Assembly (NCBI GenBank): GCA_023402075.1
Contig: JAEXCS010000042.1
Coordinates: 1 to 22,948 of the forward strand
Length of the DNA: 22,948 bases
Direction: 5' to 3'
Source: Bacillota bacterium
GTDB lineage: Bacteria > Bacillota > Clostridia > Oscillospirales > Oscillospiraceae
This document shows positions 6,743 through 14,634 of the stretch, piece after piece. The first letter of the stretch is position 1, and every line of letters starts with the position of its first letter. The translations under genes were made by a program, and so were the position numbers. The notes below the pieces were generated by a model, which worked only from the letters and a program-made list of their open reading frames with translations, did not search any database and had not been told where the DNA came from.

Positions 6743-8734
6743 TTAAGCGGCGGGGATGGTCAGAATTTGGCCAATTTGAAGGGTATCCGGATTTTTCATG
6801 GTGGCAAGGTTGCGCTGGTAAATTACATTCCACTTGGTTCCCGTGCCGTAGAACTGCTGGGCGATGTTCCACAGGCAGTCACCGGCCTTGACCGTGTAGC
6901 TCTGGTCGGGGTCCACCGGGCCGGAGGGGTTGACGGGCTCGGGCTGCGGCGCGGGGACAACGGGGCTCTCGGTGGCAATGGCGCTCAGCTTGCCCGCCGC
7001 CCGCAGGGCTGGGCCGTTCAAGGAGGCCACGTTGGGGGTGCGCCCATCCTCGGAGGTGGGGACGGTAAGCTCACCGGAGCGCACCTTTTCATAGATCAGC
7101 TCCTTCTGTGGGTCGCTCAGGTCCGCGCCTGTGATCTTCCAGTTGTTGTCGCACTGGGGCATTAGCGGGGTTTTCAGACCGGCCACATAGTCGGTGATCA
7201 TATCCCGGACTGCGCCGCCCTCGTACACCACGTCGGACTCGTTCAAAAGACCCGCAGTGACCAACCCGCCGTAACGGTAGTTGTTCAGCGCCAGCACCAG
7301 AGTCTGGTTGTCTGTCAGGGACTTGCCCTGATAGGTGACATTCTCAATGCGGGAGCCGGTGGGCTTGGAGATGTTGATCTCGTAGTTCAGGCCCGCAAAC
7401 TCGTCATAGTTGTACATCCGGATGTTGGGGTTAAAGCTGATGGTCACGTCGCCGGGGACGTATTGGTTAAAGAAGTCGCCCGCCTGCCGCTCCATAATAG
7501 CCTTGAGCTGCTTGCCGGTGACCTTCACGCCGTAAAGCGTGTTGTCATACTTGTAGATCTTCACGCTGTCCCGATTCAGGAAGGGGCCTTTTTCCAGATT
7601 GGAACCCGCGTCGAACAGGGCAGCCAGAGACACGTCCGCCTTGGCGTTTTCCATCTGCACCTTGTTGATGAGATCCACAACGGGGTTGTCCTGCAAAATG
7701 GCATTGGGAATGCCGGGAAGCAGCTCCACGGGGTTCAGGAACGTTTCGCCCACTTCGCCCACTGCCTTGGAGGCCAAAGCCTTGCTCTTGTCGTCCAACG
7801 CCTTAAACTTCTTCAAAAATGCGGCGTCAGGCGTCACGGTAGAGCAGTCGAGCAGGTCACCGTCGGCCTTCGTCACGTCCCAGCCGCCGTCCTTTTTTGT
7901 CAGGGAGAAGGTCAGCTTGGAGACGTACTGCCCGTTAGAGCCGGGCTCCAGCACGGGAACGCCGTTGATCGTCTCGTCCACCACGGCGTGGGCGTGTCCG
8001 ATCAGCAGCGCGTCAATTCGGTCGCCGTAAGTCTCGGCAACCGCCTGAACGCCCTCAGTACCATATTCCCCATCCAGTCCGTAGTGCACAGAGCCAATGA
8101 TGACGTCGGCCTTCCCTTCCAGTTCGGTGAGAATTTTGCCCGTTTCCTCCATGGGGGTGGTAAAGGTCATGTTGTCATAGCGGGTGGGGTCAGATTTTTC
8201 CCAGATGGGGATGTGCGGCGCGTCGATGCCAAATACCGCCACCTTCACGCCGTCAACATCAAAGATGTGATAGGCGTCCAGGAAGCGGGAACCGTCCTTG
8301 CGGTAGATGTTGCCCGCCAGAGTAACGCCCTGAAATTCCTGAATTTCTTTGGTCAGGTACTTAAACTCGAAGTTGAACTCGTGATTGCCTAGAGTCCAAA
8401 CATCGTAATCCAGATAGTTCAGTGCATCGATCATGGGGTGGGGCGTATCGGTTCTGAACTCCTGAATGTAGTTGGCTTGCGTGGTGTCGCCGGTGTCAAT
8501 GAGAAGCAGCTTGGGGTCGACCTTTCGTTCCGCCGAGATGATGGCCGCCGCGTGGGCCATGCTGGTTTTGTTCTCCTTATTGGACGCGTAGTCGAAGGGA
8601 TTGACCATGCCATGCAGATCGCTGGTCTGGAGAATGGTAAGCGTTTTGGTATCCTCCGCCGCCAGAGCAGGGACAGCCAAACTCACTGCCATCACCAGAG
8701 CCAGAAGCAGCGCTGATAACTTTTTCCGTTTCAT
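6743..8734 (-). CDS. Secreted bifunctional 5'-nucleotidase/cyclic phosphodiesterase-like protein with C-terminal LysM
   Basis: This 663-aa exported protein has a signal peptide (MKRKKLSALLLALVMAVSLAV, cleavage after ALA near 25). Next comes a metallophosphoesterase domain with all dimetal motifs: DLHG (Asp39, His41), GD (Asp83), GNHE (Asn117, His118), His217 (SVHYG) and GHAH (His247, His249). A 5'-nucleotidase C-terminal substrate domain follows (about 320-540). A Pro/Glu linker then leads to a LysM domain (about 613-663, YTVKAGDCLWNIAQQFYG) that should bind peptidoglycan. It probably dephosphorylates extracellular nucleotides or 2',3'-cyclic nucleotides at the wall for salvage. GAGGAGG lies upstream of the ATG. 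It has its own promoter (8775-8803). Directly behind the stop is a copy of the gatD tail, so it appears to be a rearranged locus. Confidence 0.92.
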   Translation of the reverse strand: MKRKKLSALLLALVMAVSLAVPALAAEDTKTLTILQTSDLHGMVNPFDYASNKENKTSMAHAAAIISAERKVDPKLLLIDTGDTTQANYIQEFRTDTPHPMIDALNYLDYDVWTLGNHEFNFEFKYLTKEIQEFQGVTLAGNIYRKDGSRFLDAYHIFDVDGVKVAVFGIDAPHIPIWEKSDPTRYDNMTFTTPMEETGKILTELEGKADVIIGSVHYGLDGEYGTEGVQAVAETYGDRIDALLIGHAHAVVDETINGVPVLEPGSNGQYVSKLTFSLTKKDGGWDVTKADGDLLDCSTVTPDAAFLKKFKALDDKSKALASKAVGEVGETFLNPVELLPGIPNAILQDNPVVDLINKVQMENAKADVSLAALFDAGSNLEKGPFLNRDSVKIYKYDNTLYGVKVTGKQLKAIMERQAGDFFNQYVPGDVTISFNPNIRMYNYDEFAGLNYEINISKPTGSRIENVTYQGKSLTDNQTLVLALNNYRYGGLVTAGLLNESDVVYEGGAVRDMITDYVAGLKTPLMPQCDNNWKITGADLSDPQKELIYEKVRSGELTVPTSEDGRTPNVASLNGPALRAAGKLSAIATESPVVPAPQPEPVNPSGPVDPDQSYTVKAGDCLWNIAQQFYGTGTKWNVIYQRNLATMKNPDTLQIGQILTIPAA

Positions 8735-8774
8735 TCCTCAGCCTCCTCAAAATGTTTTCAATGGGGATGGCTTC

Positions 8775-8803
8775 ATTATAGTGCCAAGGTGTTTTTTTTA
8801 CAA
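8775..8803 (-). promoter_or_regulatory. Promoter of the nucleotidase gene
   Basis: On the minus strand TTGTAA (8803-8798) and a perfect TATAAT (8780-8775) are 17 bases apart. The start codon is 40 bases downstream. It lies just past the gatD terminator, so the nucleotidase is a separate transcription unit. Confidence 0.7.
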
Positions 8804-8837
8804 CAGCTTTTCCAAAAATAGGATAAAAGGTTTAATA

Positions 8838-8882
8838 AAAAAGACAGCGCACATACCGTCCCGTAAGGCGGCATGTGCGCTG
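8838..8882 (-). terminator. Intrinsic terminator after the gatD-like gene
   Basis: CAGCGCACAT (8845-8854) pairs with ATGTGCGCTG (8873-8882), with further inner pairing. On the minus strand the stem is followed by TCTTTTTTATT. It closes the mnmG-cyclase-murT-gatD run. Confidence 0.8.
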
Positions 8883-8903
8883 CGTAGTCCGAAAAAAGGG
8901 GTT

Positions 8904-9647
8904 TCAGTGCGCTTGATCGGCTTCAAGTCGGGCCAAAAGCTCCCGGCAGGCGGTGGCATAGGCCTCCTCCTCCATCCGGTAAACGGGAAGTTCCTCCGGC
9001 AGCTCTTCGCCACGCCGGTCGTAAATGGCGGAAATCACATGCCGCAGAAGCGGTGGATTTTTCACCAGAATGGGGCCTGTCAGCTCTGAAGCAAACACGT
9101 TGTTTTTCCGAAAACCCTCTGCTCCCTGCTCTTTCTCGTTGCCATAGCCAAGAGACAGCTTTGTCACAAGAGGGGTGACGATGCCCGTCACCAGCGTGCA
9201 GGAGTTCATAAAGCCCACCACAGGCTCCTCATACAGGTCTGTGTGTCCGTATACGTCCCCCACAAACCGCTTTTTCCCCTGCTGGCTGCTGAAAGCACCT
9301 ACCCGAAGGCCCATGTAATACTTTCCTGCTGCATCCGTGACGGACTGGCCCAGCATCTGCATGGCTGTTCCGCAAAAAAGCATGGCCACGCCGTCGTCCA
9401 CGGCGGCGCGCAGCTCCTTGCCAAAGCGAACTAAATCCTCAATGGCAGCCTTTTGGCTGCGCTCCGTCCCCGCGCCCACGAATATGAAATCCGCGTTTGA
9501 AAAGTCCATAGTGTCGCCGGGGCGAAGGGTTTCCACCGTCACGGTGTTGCCCATGTTTTCCAGATGGCGGCGCAGAATTGCAAGGTTTCCCCAGCTTCCG
9601 TAAAGGTTCATCAGGTCGGGATAGATGTGCAAAAACCGAAGCTCCAT
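8904..9647 (-). CDS. GatD-like glutamine amidotransferase, partner of MurT (divergent)
   Basis: This 247-aa class I glutaminase-type protein is related to the cobyric acid synthase group and to GatD of the lipid II isoglutaminyl synthase, which releases ammonia from glutamine for the MurT ligase. The family opening LHIYPDLMNLYGSWGN and the C-terminal GPILVKNP are clear. A nucleophile candidate, Cys92 (LFCGTAMQMLG), sits where S. aureus GatD has Cys94. The canonical catalytic histidine (motif Y-L-H-G-P) is absent: the corresponding residues are SELTGP. The GFENH-type loop reads GFMNSC. The start could be GTG at 9650 or ATG at 9647. I chose ATG because AGGAGG is 7 bases away. The ATG overlaps the murT stop by one base (TGATG). 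Activity is therefore uncertain. Confidence 0.8.
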   Translation of the reverse strand: MELRFLHIYPDLMNLYGSWGNLAILRRHLENMGNTVTVETLRPGDTMDFSNADFIFVGAGTERSQKAAIEDLVRFGKELRAAVDDGVAMLFCGTAMQMLGQSVTDAAGKYYMGLRVGAFSSQQGKKRFVGDVYGHTDLYEEPVVGFMNSCTLVTGIVTPLVTKLSLGYGNEKEQGAEGFRKNNVFASELTGPILVKNPPLLRHVISAIYDRRGEELPEELPVYRMEEEAYATACRELLARLEADQAH

Positions 9648-10981
9648 CACACGGCCTCCTTTTCCACATGGGCCAAAAGCTTGTCCCGGTCAGAGAAGCA
9701 GGTGAGGACGTACACGTCCTCTGCCCCGTCGTTTTTCAAAGCTTCGCAGGCCTCGGCAATGTCGGGGTGCAGTTCAATTTTCTCTCCCGGCACGTCCGTA
9801 AAGGACAGGCGCACCGCAAGGTCGGACGCATATTGGCCGGACAGAATCACCCGCTGCACCTGCTCGCAGTTCAAAAGGTCGAAATCAATGTCCCACAGCC
9901 AGCTTGTCTCGCTGGTGTAGTATTTTCGGCTCACCGCGTCCACAATCACCACCACTGTGCAGGGGTCCTCCGTGGCCTTTACGTAGCGCAGGTTCGTGTC
10001 GTAGGCAATGGAATTTTCGTGCTTGCTGGTAAGCAGCGTCCCGTGATGTGCGCCCAGCAGAAAGCGAACCATCCGCCCGTTTTTCAAAATATAGTTGTCG
10101 ATGGTTTTTTCAATTTCCGCCACCGGCACGCCGCACTCCCGGCACACTGCGCAGGCCGCCAGAATATTATAGACGTTGTAAATGCTGCGGAAGGCCAGAT
10201 GAACGGTCATCGCGTTGCCGATGCGCAGAAGTCCCTCGTCCAAATCCAGATCCGTGGCGGCATAGTCGATTTCAAAGGGCCGGGCAAACTCGCATTCATT
10301 GCAGAAATAGCTGCCAATGTGGTTGAAATGATAATAGCGGTACTCCATGGGGGACTTGCAAACCGGGCAATAGGCTCCGTCGTGGTAAACCCCGGAAGGC
10401 TCCTCCGTGGAAATAGAACAGCGCTCCAGCCCAAACCATCTCACATTGTCCCGGTTCACGCCGAAGCAGGCGGAAAGAGGATCGTCGGCGTTGAGAATCA
10501 GCCGCGTCTCGGGAAACATGGCGGGCGAAAGCGCGTCAAACACCCACTCGGGGTGGCCGTTCCGGGTCAATTGGTCCCGGTATAGGTTTGTAACCACAAA
10601 ATGGGTGGGGTGAAAAAACTGAAAGCTGTGGACAGCGTACCGCTCGTCGGACTCAATCAGCAGCACGTCGGCCTTCATCACGCCGCCAAAGGTGCAGTGG
10701 GTCAGCACCGTGGTGGTCACGCCCTCAATCTGGTTGGAGCCTTCCTCGTTGTACACCACGTTTTTTCCCGCCGCGCGCAAAATGGCGGCAATCATTTCCA
10801 CCGAGGAGGTCTTGCCGTTGGAGCCGGTGACGGCAATCACCAGCGGAGGCAACGTCACCTGACGCAGAATGTCCGGGCAGATGCGCAGTGCGTACTTGCC
10901 GGGCAGGGAGCTGCCGCGCCCTACCAGTTTTCCCACAAAGCGGCCCGCCTTGCAGATCAGGATGGCAAGAAGCTTTTTCAT
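9647..10981 (-). CDS. MurT-like Mur ligase (lipid II isoglutaminyl synthase type, divergent)
   Basis: This 444-aa protein is built like MurT, the ATP-dependent ligase subunit that amidates D-Glu of lipid II. It has a Mur-ligase P-loop (TGSNGKTS, 52-59), an inserted zinc ribbon with CPVC (205-208) and CNEC (227-230), the central-domain VYNILAACAVC stretch, and a C-terminal MurT/DUF1727 domain ending in SWLWDIDFD (360-368). Two stretches conserved in standard MurT differ here. The asparagine/proline-rich loop reads SKHENSIAYDTN (319-330), and the NDxxADG-type segment before SWLWD reads VDAVSRKYYTSE (347-358). It may therefore act on another acceptor or use another nitrogen source. It overlaps the cyclase gene upstream by 4 bases (ATGA) and gatD by 1. 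Confidence 0.85.
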   Translation of the reverse strand: MKKLLAILICKAGRFVGKLVGRGSSLPGKYALRICPDILRQVTLPPLVIAVTGSNGKTSSVEMIAAILRAAGKNVVYNEEGSNQIEGVTTTVLTHCTFGGVMKADVLLIESDERYAVHSFQFFHPTHFVVTNLYRDQLTRNGHPEWVFDALSPAMFPETRLILNADDPLSACFGVNRDNVRWFGLERCSISTEEPSGVYHDGAYCPVCKSPMEYRYYHFNHIGSYFCNECEFARPFEIDYAATDLDLDEGLLRIGNAMTVHLAFRSIYNVYNILAACAVCRECGVPVAEIEKTIDNYILKNGRMVRFLLGAHHGTLLTSKHENSIAYDTNLRYVKATEDPCTVVVIVDAVSRKYYTSETSWLWDIDFDLLNCEQVQRVILSGQYASDLAVRLSFTDVPGEKIELHPDIAEACEALKNDGAEDVYVLTCFSDRDKLLAHVEKEAV

Positions 10982-11652
10982 GGCTCAGAGCTCTCCTCCT
11001 TTTCCGAAAAATCGCGGAACTCCGCGATGGCCCGGACGGGTGCGCCGTCCGCGTCCATAAATTTCATCGGCAGGGCAAAGAACATCATGTCCTTTCTGCC
11101 CACCACCTTTTTTAGGCACAGGCTTTCCACAATCACCAGTCCGCCGCCAAGCAGGGCCTTGTGAATCGGCCGGTACGGGGTTGCCAGCGTGTCCACGCTC
11201 AAAGCGTCGGTCCCCACGCCCTTTAAGCCGCAGGAGACGAGATACTGGGCCGCCTCTTTGTCCGGGACGGGAAAAGTGTCTTCAAAATAGGCCTCGGTCC
11301 CCCACTTTTTCTCCCAGCCGGTGTAAAACAGGACAAAATCGGTGGACAGCACCGCGCCGTTAAGGCTGCGCAGAAACTCTGCTGTGATGACCTCGCCGGG
11401 GGCAAGAGTGGACACATCAATCACCGCCGCCCGTCCGCAGAACTGAGACACGGGCAGCACGTCCAGCGTGGAGCCGTGGGACAGGATGTAGGAGGGTGCG
11501 TCCATATGGGTGCCGGTGTGGGAGGCAAACTGAAGCAGCGTCTCCCGATAGCCGTTCCGGGTCAGGTTGCCGGTGGACTGGAACACGGGCTGGGAGGTGC
11601 CGGGATAAACCGGCATGTCTTCGCGGATGGTGTGCGTCAGGTCGAGAATCAT
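10978..11652 (-). CDS. Cyclase-family metal-dependent hydrolase (kynurenine formamidase-like)
   Basis: This 224-aa protein belongs to the putative cyclase/KynB-like family. It carries the metal-binding signature HTGTHMDAP (His45, His49, Asp51), the opening LDLTHTIREDMPVYPG, and the later motif GVGTDALSVD typical of the family. Known members hydrolyse amide or related bonds (N-formylkynurenine, isatin, 3-oxo-acid rings) using Zn or Mn. No kynurenine pathway genes are nearby, so the substrate is unknown. The last four bases overlap the murT-like start (ATGA), which implies translational coupling. That pairing suggests a role in cell-wall or Mur-ligase-like amidation chemistry rather than tryptophan breakdown. 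AAGGAAG lies upstream of the ATG. Confidence 0.85.
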   Translation of the reverse strand: MILDLTHTIREDMPVYPGTSQPVFQSTGNLTRNGYRETLLQFASHTGTHMDAPSYILSHGSTLDVLPVSQFCGRAAVIDVSTLAPGEVITAEFLRSLNGAVLSTDFVLFYTGWEKKWGTEAYFEDTFPVPDKEAAQYLVSCGLKGVGTDALSVDTLATPYRPIHKALLGGGLVIVESLCLKKVVGRKDMMFFALPMKFMDADGAPVRAIAEFRDFSEKEESSEP

Positions 11653-11682
11653 AGTATAACTTCCTTTTCCCGAAAGTAAACC

Positions 11683-11713
11683 GCGCGCCGTTTTCCAAAG
11701 CGCGCATTTTTTA
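11683..11713. terminator. Weak hairpin between mnmG and the cyclase gene
   Basis: GCGCGC (11683-11688) and GCGCGC (11700-11705) can pair around an 11-base loop. The T-run (ATTTTTTAG) follows on the plus strand. On the minus strand the tail is GGTTTACTTTC. It may slow transcription between mnmG and the cyclase gene. No clear promoter is seen in this 92-base gap. Confidence 0.3.
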
Positions 11714-11744
11714 GATAACTTGGCTGGACTGAGGTTAAGCGGAA

Positions 11745-13610
11745 TCAGCGGCTGAGATAAACCATTAAAACGGCGATGTCCGCAGGAGACACGCCGGAAA
11801 TGCGGGAGGCCTGTCCCATGTCGGCGGGGCGGAGAGCGGCCAGCTTTTCACGGGCCTCCAAACGAAGACCGCCGATGGAGGCGTAGTCCAAGTCCCGGGG
11901 AAGGGCCTTGCCCTCCATACGGCGGAAATCCTCCACCTGCTTTTCCTGGCGGCGGATGTAGCCCTCGTATTTCACATTCAGCTCCACCTGCTCCGCTTCG
12001 GCAAAAGTCAAGACAGGGCGGTCGGGGTCAAAGGGGGACAGTTCTTCATAGTGGACGCCGGGGCGGCGCAGCAGGTCGATCAGGCGGCAGCCGTCGGTCA
12101 CGTCCGCCGTGTCCTTTCCCGCAAGAAACGCGGACAGGGCCGGGGAGGGGCCTGTGCCTGCATGGGTCAGGCGGCGAATCTCCGCGTCTACCCGGGCATA
12201 TTTTTCATCCACCGCCTGCAAACGCTTGTCAGAAATCAGGCCGATGCGGTGGCCGATGGGGGTCAGCCGCCGGTCGGCGTTGTCCTCCCGTAAAAGCAGG
12301 CGATATTCGCTGCGGGAGGTCATGATGCGGTATGGTTCTTCGGTTCCCTTGGTCACAAGGTCGTCAATCAGCGTTCCAATGTAGGATTCCGACCGGGAGA
12401 GTATCACAGAGGGCCTTCCCAGCAGCTTCATGGCGGCGTTGACTCCCGCCATAAAGCCCTGAACGGCCGCTTCCTCGTAACCGGACGAGCCGTTGAACTG
12501 CCCTGCGCCAAACAGGCCCGGAATTGTTTTGGATTCCAGCGTCGCATACAGGGCAAGAGGGTCCACGCAGTCGTATTCGATGGCATAGGCGGGACGGGTC
12601 ATCTCTGCGCGCCCAAGGCCCGGAACGCTATGGAGCATTTCAAGCTGAATCTCCTCCGGCATGGAGGAGGAAAAGCCCTGTATATACAGCTCCTCGGTGT
12701 TCAGGCCCATCGGCTCTACAAACAACTGATGACGCTTTTTGTCGGGGAAGCGAACCACTTTCGTTTCGAAGGAGGGGCAGTATCGGGGGCCTACCCCCTC
12801 AATGACGCCGGCGTAAATGGGGGAGCGGTCCAGATGGTTCAGCGCAATCTGCTTTGTTTCCTCTGTGGTCCAGGTCAGCCAGCAGACTGCCCGGTTTACC
12901 GGCGGCGTTTCGGTGGTGAAGGAAAAGGCCGGAGCCAAATCGTCCCCTACCTGAAGCTCCATTTCGTCAAAGTCCACGCTGCGGGCGTTGACGCGGGGCG
13001 GTGTGCCGGTTTTAAACCGGCGCAGGGGCAAACCAAGCTTTACAAGAGAGTCCGTCAGGCGGTTTGCGGCGTGCATCCCGTCGGGGCCGGAGGTTTCCAC
13101 GCACTCGCCGATCAGCGTCCGTCCGTTCAAATAGGTGCCAGAGGCAATGATGACCGCCCGGACGGAAAACACCGCTCCGGTGGAAAGCACCACCTCGCTC
13201 ACCGCTCCGTCCCGGGTGCGGATTTCCACGGCTTCGCCTTGGCGGACGGTCAGGTTTTCCTGCCGTTCCAGCGTGTGCTTCATCCGCTCCTGATATTTCC
13301 GCCGGTCGGCCTGCGCCCGGAGGGACCAGACCGCAGGACCTTTCCCGCGGTTTAAAAGACGGTATTGGATGCAGCATTCGTCTGCGGCCCTTGCCATTTC
13401 TCCGCCCAGCGCGTCCAGCTCCCGGACAAGGTGGCCCTTTCCTGTGCCGCCGATGGCGGGGTTGCAGGGCATGTTGCCCACCGCGTCCAGATTAATGGTA
13501 AATACCACGGTTCGCAGCCCCAGCCGTGCGGCGGCCAGCGCTGCTTCAATTCCCGCGTGGCCCGCGCCAATCACTGCGATATCAAATTGTCCGGCATGAA
13601 ATTCTCTCAT
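11745..13610 (-). CDS. mnmG: tRNA uridine-5-carboxymethylaminomethyl(34) synthesis enzyme MnmG
   Basis: This 621-aa FAD/NADH- and folate-dependent protein works with MnmE to modify the wobble uridine (cmnm5U34) of tRNAs reading split codon boxes. The dinucleotide-binding GAGHAGIEAALAAARLG starts near residue 15. The conserved PCNPAIGGTGKGHLVRELDALGG segment is at about 48-70, and the C-terminal helical MnmE/tRNA-binding part runs from about 440. Length is normal (about 620-630 aa), with no missing region. The start has GAGGA upstream. mnmE is not in the window. It follows the metallophosphoesterase by 37 bases, with a terminator-like hairpin in the gap. Confidence 0.97.
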   Translation of the reverse strand: MREFHAGQFDIAVIGAGHAGIEAALAAARLGLRTVVFTINLDAVGNMPCNPAIGGTGKGHLVRELDALGGEMARAADECCIQYRLLNRGKGPAVWSLRAQADRRKYQERMKHTLERQENLTVRQGEAVEIRTRDGAVSEVVLSTGAVFSVRAVIIASGTYLNGRTLIGECVETSGPDGMHAANRLTDSLVKLGLPLRRFKTGTPPRVNARSVDFDEMELQVGDDLAPAFSFTTETPPVNRAVCWLTWTTEETKQIALNHLDRSPIYAGVIEGVGPRYCPSFETKVVRFPDKKRHQLFVEPMGLNTEELYIQGFSSSMPEEIQLEMLHSVPGLGRAEMTRPAYAIEYDCVDPLALYATLESKTIPGLFGAGQFNGSSGYEEAAVQGFMAGVNAAMKLLGRPSVILSRSESYIGTLIDDLVTKGTEEPYRIMTSRSEYRLLLREDNADRRLTPIGHRIGLISDKRLQAVDEKYARVDAEIRRLTHAGTGPSPALSAFLAGKDTADVTDGCRLIDLLRRPGVHYEELSPFDPDRPVLTFAEAEQVELNVKYEGYIRRQEKQVEDFRRMEGKALPRDLDYASIGGLRLEAREKLAALRPADMGQASRISGVSPADIAVLMVYLSR

Positions 13611-13621
13611 GGTTCATCCTC

Positions 13622-13643
13622 AAAAAAGTCCCGCTGGGGGACT
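13622..13643 (-). terminator. Terminator/attenuator between the metallophosphoesterase gene and mnmG
   Basis: On the minus strand AGTCCC, a 5-base loop and GGGACT are followed by TTTTTT, ending about a dozen bases before the mnmG start codon. The stem is short (6 bp), so partial termination is more likely than a full stop. mnmG has no separate promoter in the 37-base gap. Confidence 0.55.
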
Positions 13644-13647
13644 AAAA

Positions 13648-14499
13648 TCAATTCTCCCGCCGCAGCGTCAAAACCGCTATCTCCGGCCGGTTAAACAGCC
13701 GGGCGGAGGGAAAAATATTGCCAAGGCCCCGGGAAACAAAAAGCTTTGCGCCTTCCACCGTGTAAAACCCGGCGGTGTAAGACGGCAAAAGTCCCTGATG
13801 GGGGTCAATCAGCCCGTCGGTAAAGGGAAGGCGGACAAGGCCGCCATGGCCATGGCCCGCCAGCGTCAAATCATAGCCCAGCCGGTAATACTCCGACGGA
13901 AACAGGTTGTTCCGATGGGCCAGCAGCAAACGAAAATCGTTTTCGCCATAGGCTTTCAACAGCTCCTGCGTCACGTCCTCGGGCGTTTTCTGGTCGGCGT
14001 AGGCATTGGGGTCGTCCACCCCGGAGAGAAGAATCCGCTCTTCGCCCCGCTCAATGGAAACGGTTTGGTTCCGCAGGCAAGTCACCCCCGCGCTCTCCAG
14101 CGCGGCGCAGATATCCTCCGCCTGACGCAAGGCCCATTCGTGGTTTCCTGTTACATAGTAGGTGGGAGCCAGCGCCGACAGCGCCCCGCCGATGGCGGCA
14201 GCATATTCAAGCGGTTTTTTGGTATACTCGTCCACCAGATCCCCGGTGACGGCAATCAAATCAGGGGACTGGGCCGCCACCGCGTCCAGCAGGCGCTTGT
14301 TTCCCTCGCCAAATTCCTTTCCGTGAAGGTCTGTGAGCTGAACGACCACAAGCCCGTCAAATCCAGCGGGCAGGCGGATGGAGGAAAGCTCGGCACGGGT
14401 CACCTCCAGCGCGTTGTTGTCCCAAATTACAAAACCGGCCAAAGCCAGAAAAATCAGCGCCGTCCCCGCAATGCGGCGGCGCACGGTAGCTTTCTTCAT
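13648..14499 (-). CDS. Membrane-anchored metallophosphoesterase (YkuE/YaeI-like)
   Basis: This 283-aa calcineurin-like phosphoesterase has one N-terminal hydrophobic segment (about 11-26), which would hold the catalytic domain outside the membrane. The dimetal motifs are complete: DLHG (Asp57, His59), GD (Asp87), GNHE (Asn119, His120), HRN (His196) and GHGHGG (His217, His219). It resembles the YkuE/YaeI group, but substrate specificity cannot be read from the sequence. The start ATG has GAGGG upstream. The leader contains two strong hairpins and a palindrome within the presumed promoter. It is the first gene of the minus-strand run that continues into mnmG. Confidence 0.88.
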   Translation of the reverse strand: MKKATVRRRIAGTALIFLALAGFVIWDNNALEVTRAELSSIRLPAGFDGLVVVQLTDLHGKEFGEGNKRLLDAVAAQSPDLIAVTGDLVDEYTKKPLEYAAAIGGALSALAPTYYVTGNHEWALRQAEDICAALESAGVTCLRNQTVSIERGEERILLSGVDDPNAYADQKTPEDVTQELLKAYGENDFRLLLAHRNNLFPSEYYRLGYDLTLAGHGHGGLVRLPFTDGLIDPHQGLLPSYTAGFYTVEGAKLFVSRGLGNIFPSARLFNRPEIAVLTLRREN

Positions 14500-14524
14500 C
14501 AGCAGCGTCCCTCAAACCGTTCTT

Positions 14525-14580
14525 CGCGCCGCCTTGGCGGCGCGGTCCGGGCCGCCGGAAATACGGCGGCGGTTTACGGC
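14525..14580 (-). promoter_or_regulatory. Two strong hairpins in the metallophosphoesterase leader
   Basis: GCGCCGCC-TT-GGCGGCGC (about 14527-14544) and GCCGCCG-GAAATA-CGGCGGC (about 14553-14572) stand one after the other between the presumed promoter and the start codon. Neither is followed by a U-run on the minus strand, so they are not ordinary terminators. They could stabilise the mRNA or form a regulatory leader. Confidence 0.4.
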
Positions 14581-14615
14581 GAATGCAAGCGGCCTTGGCC
14601 ACTTTGCGTATGGTG

Positions 14616-14634
14616 ATTATAACATAAATTTATG
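14616..14634 (-). promoter_or_regulatory. -10 box and 12-bp palindrome upstream of the metallophosphoesterase gene
   Basis: A perfect TATAAT on the minus strand (14621-14616) lies next to the perfect palindrome CATAAATTTATG (14623-14634), which would fall in the spacer of the promoter. The -35 box is poor. A palindrome there is a plausible repressor or activator site, but the regulator is unknown. Confidence 0.4.
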
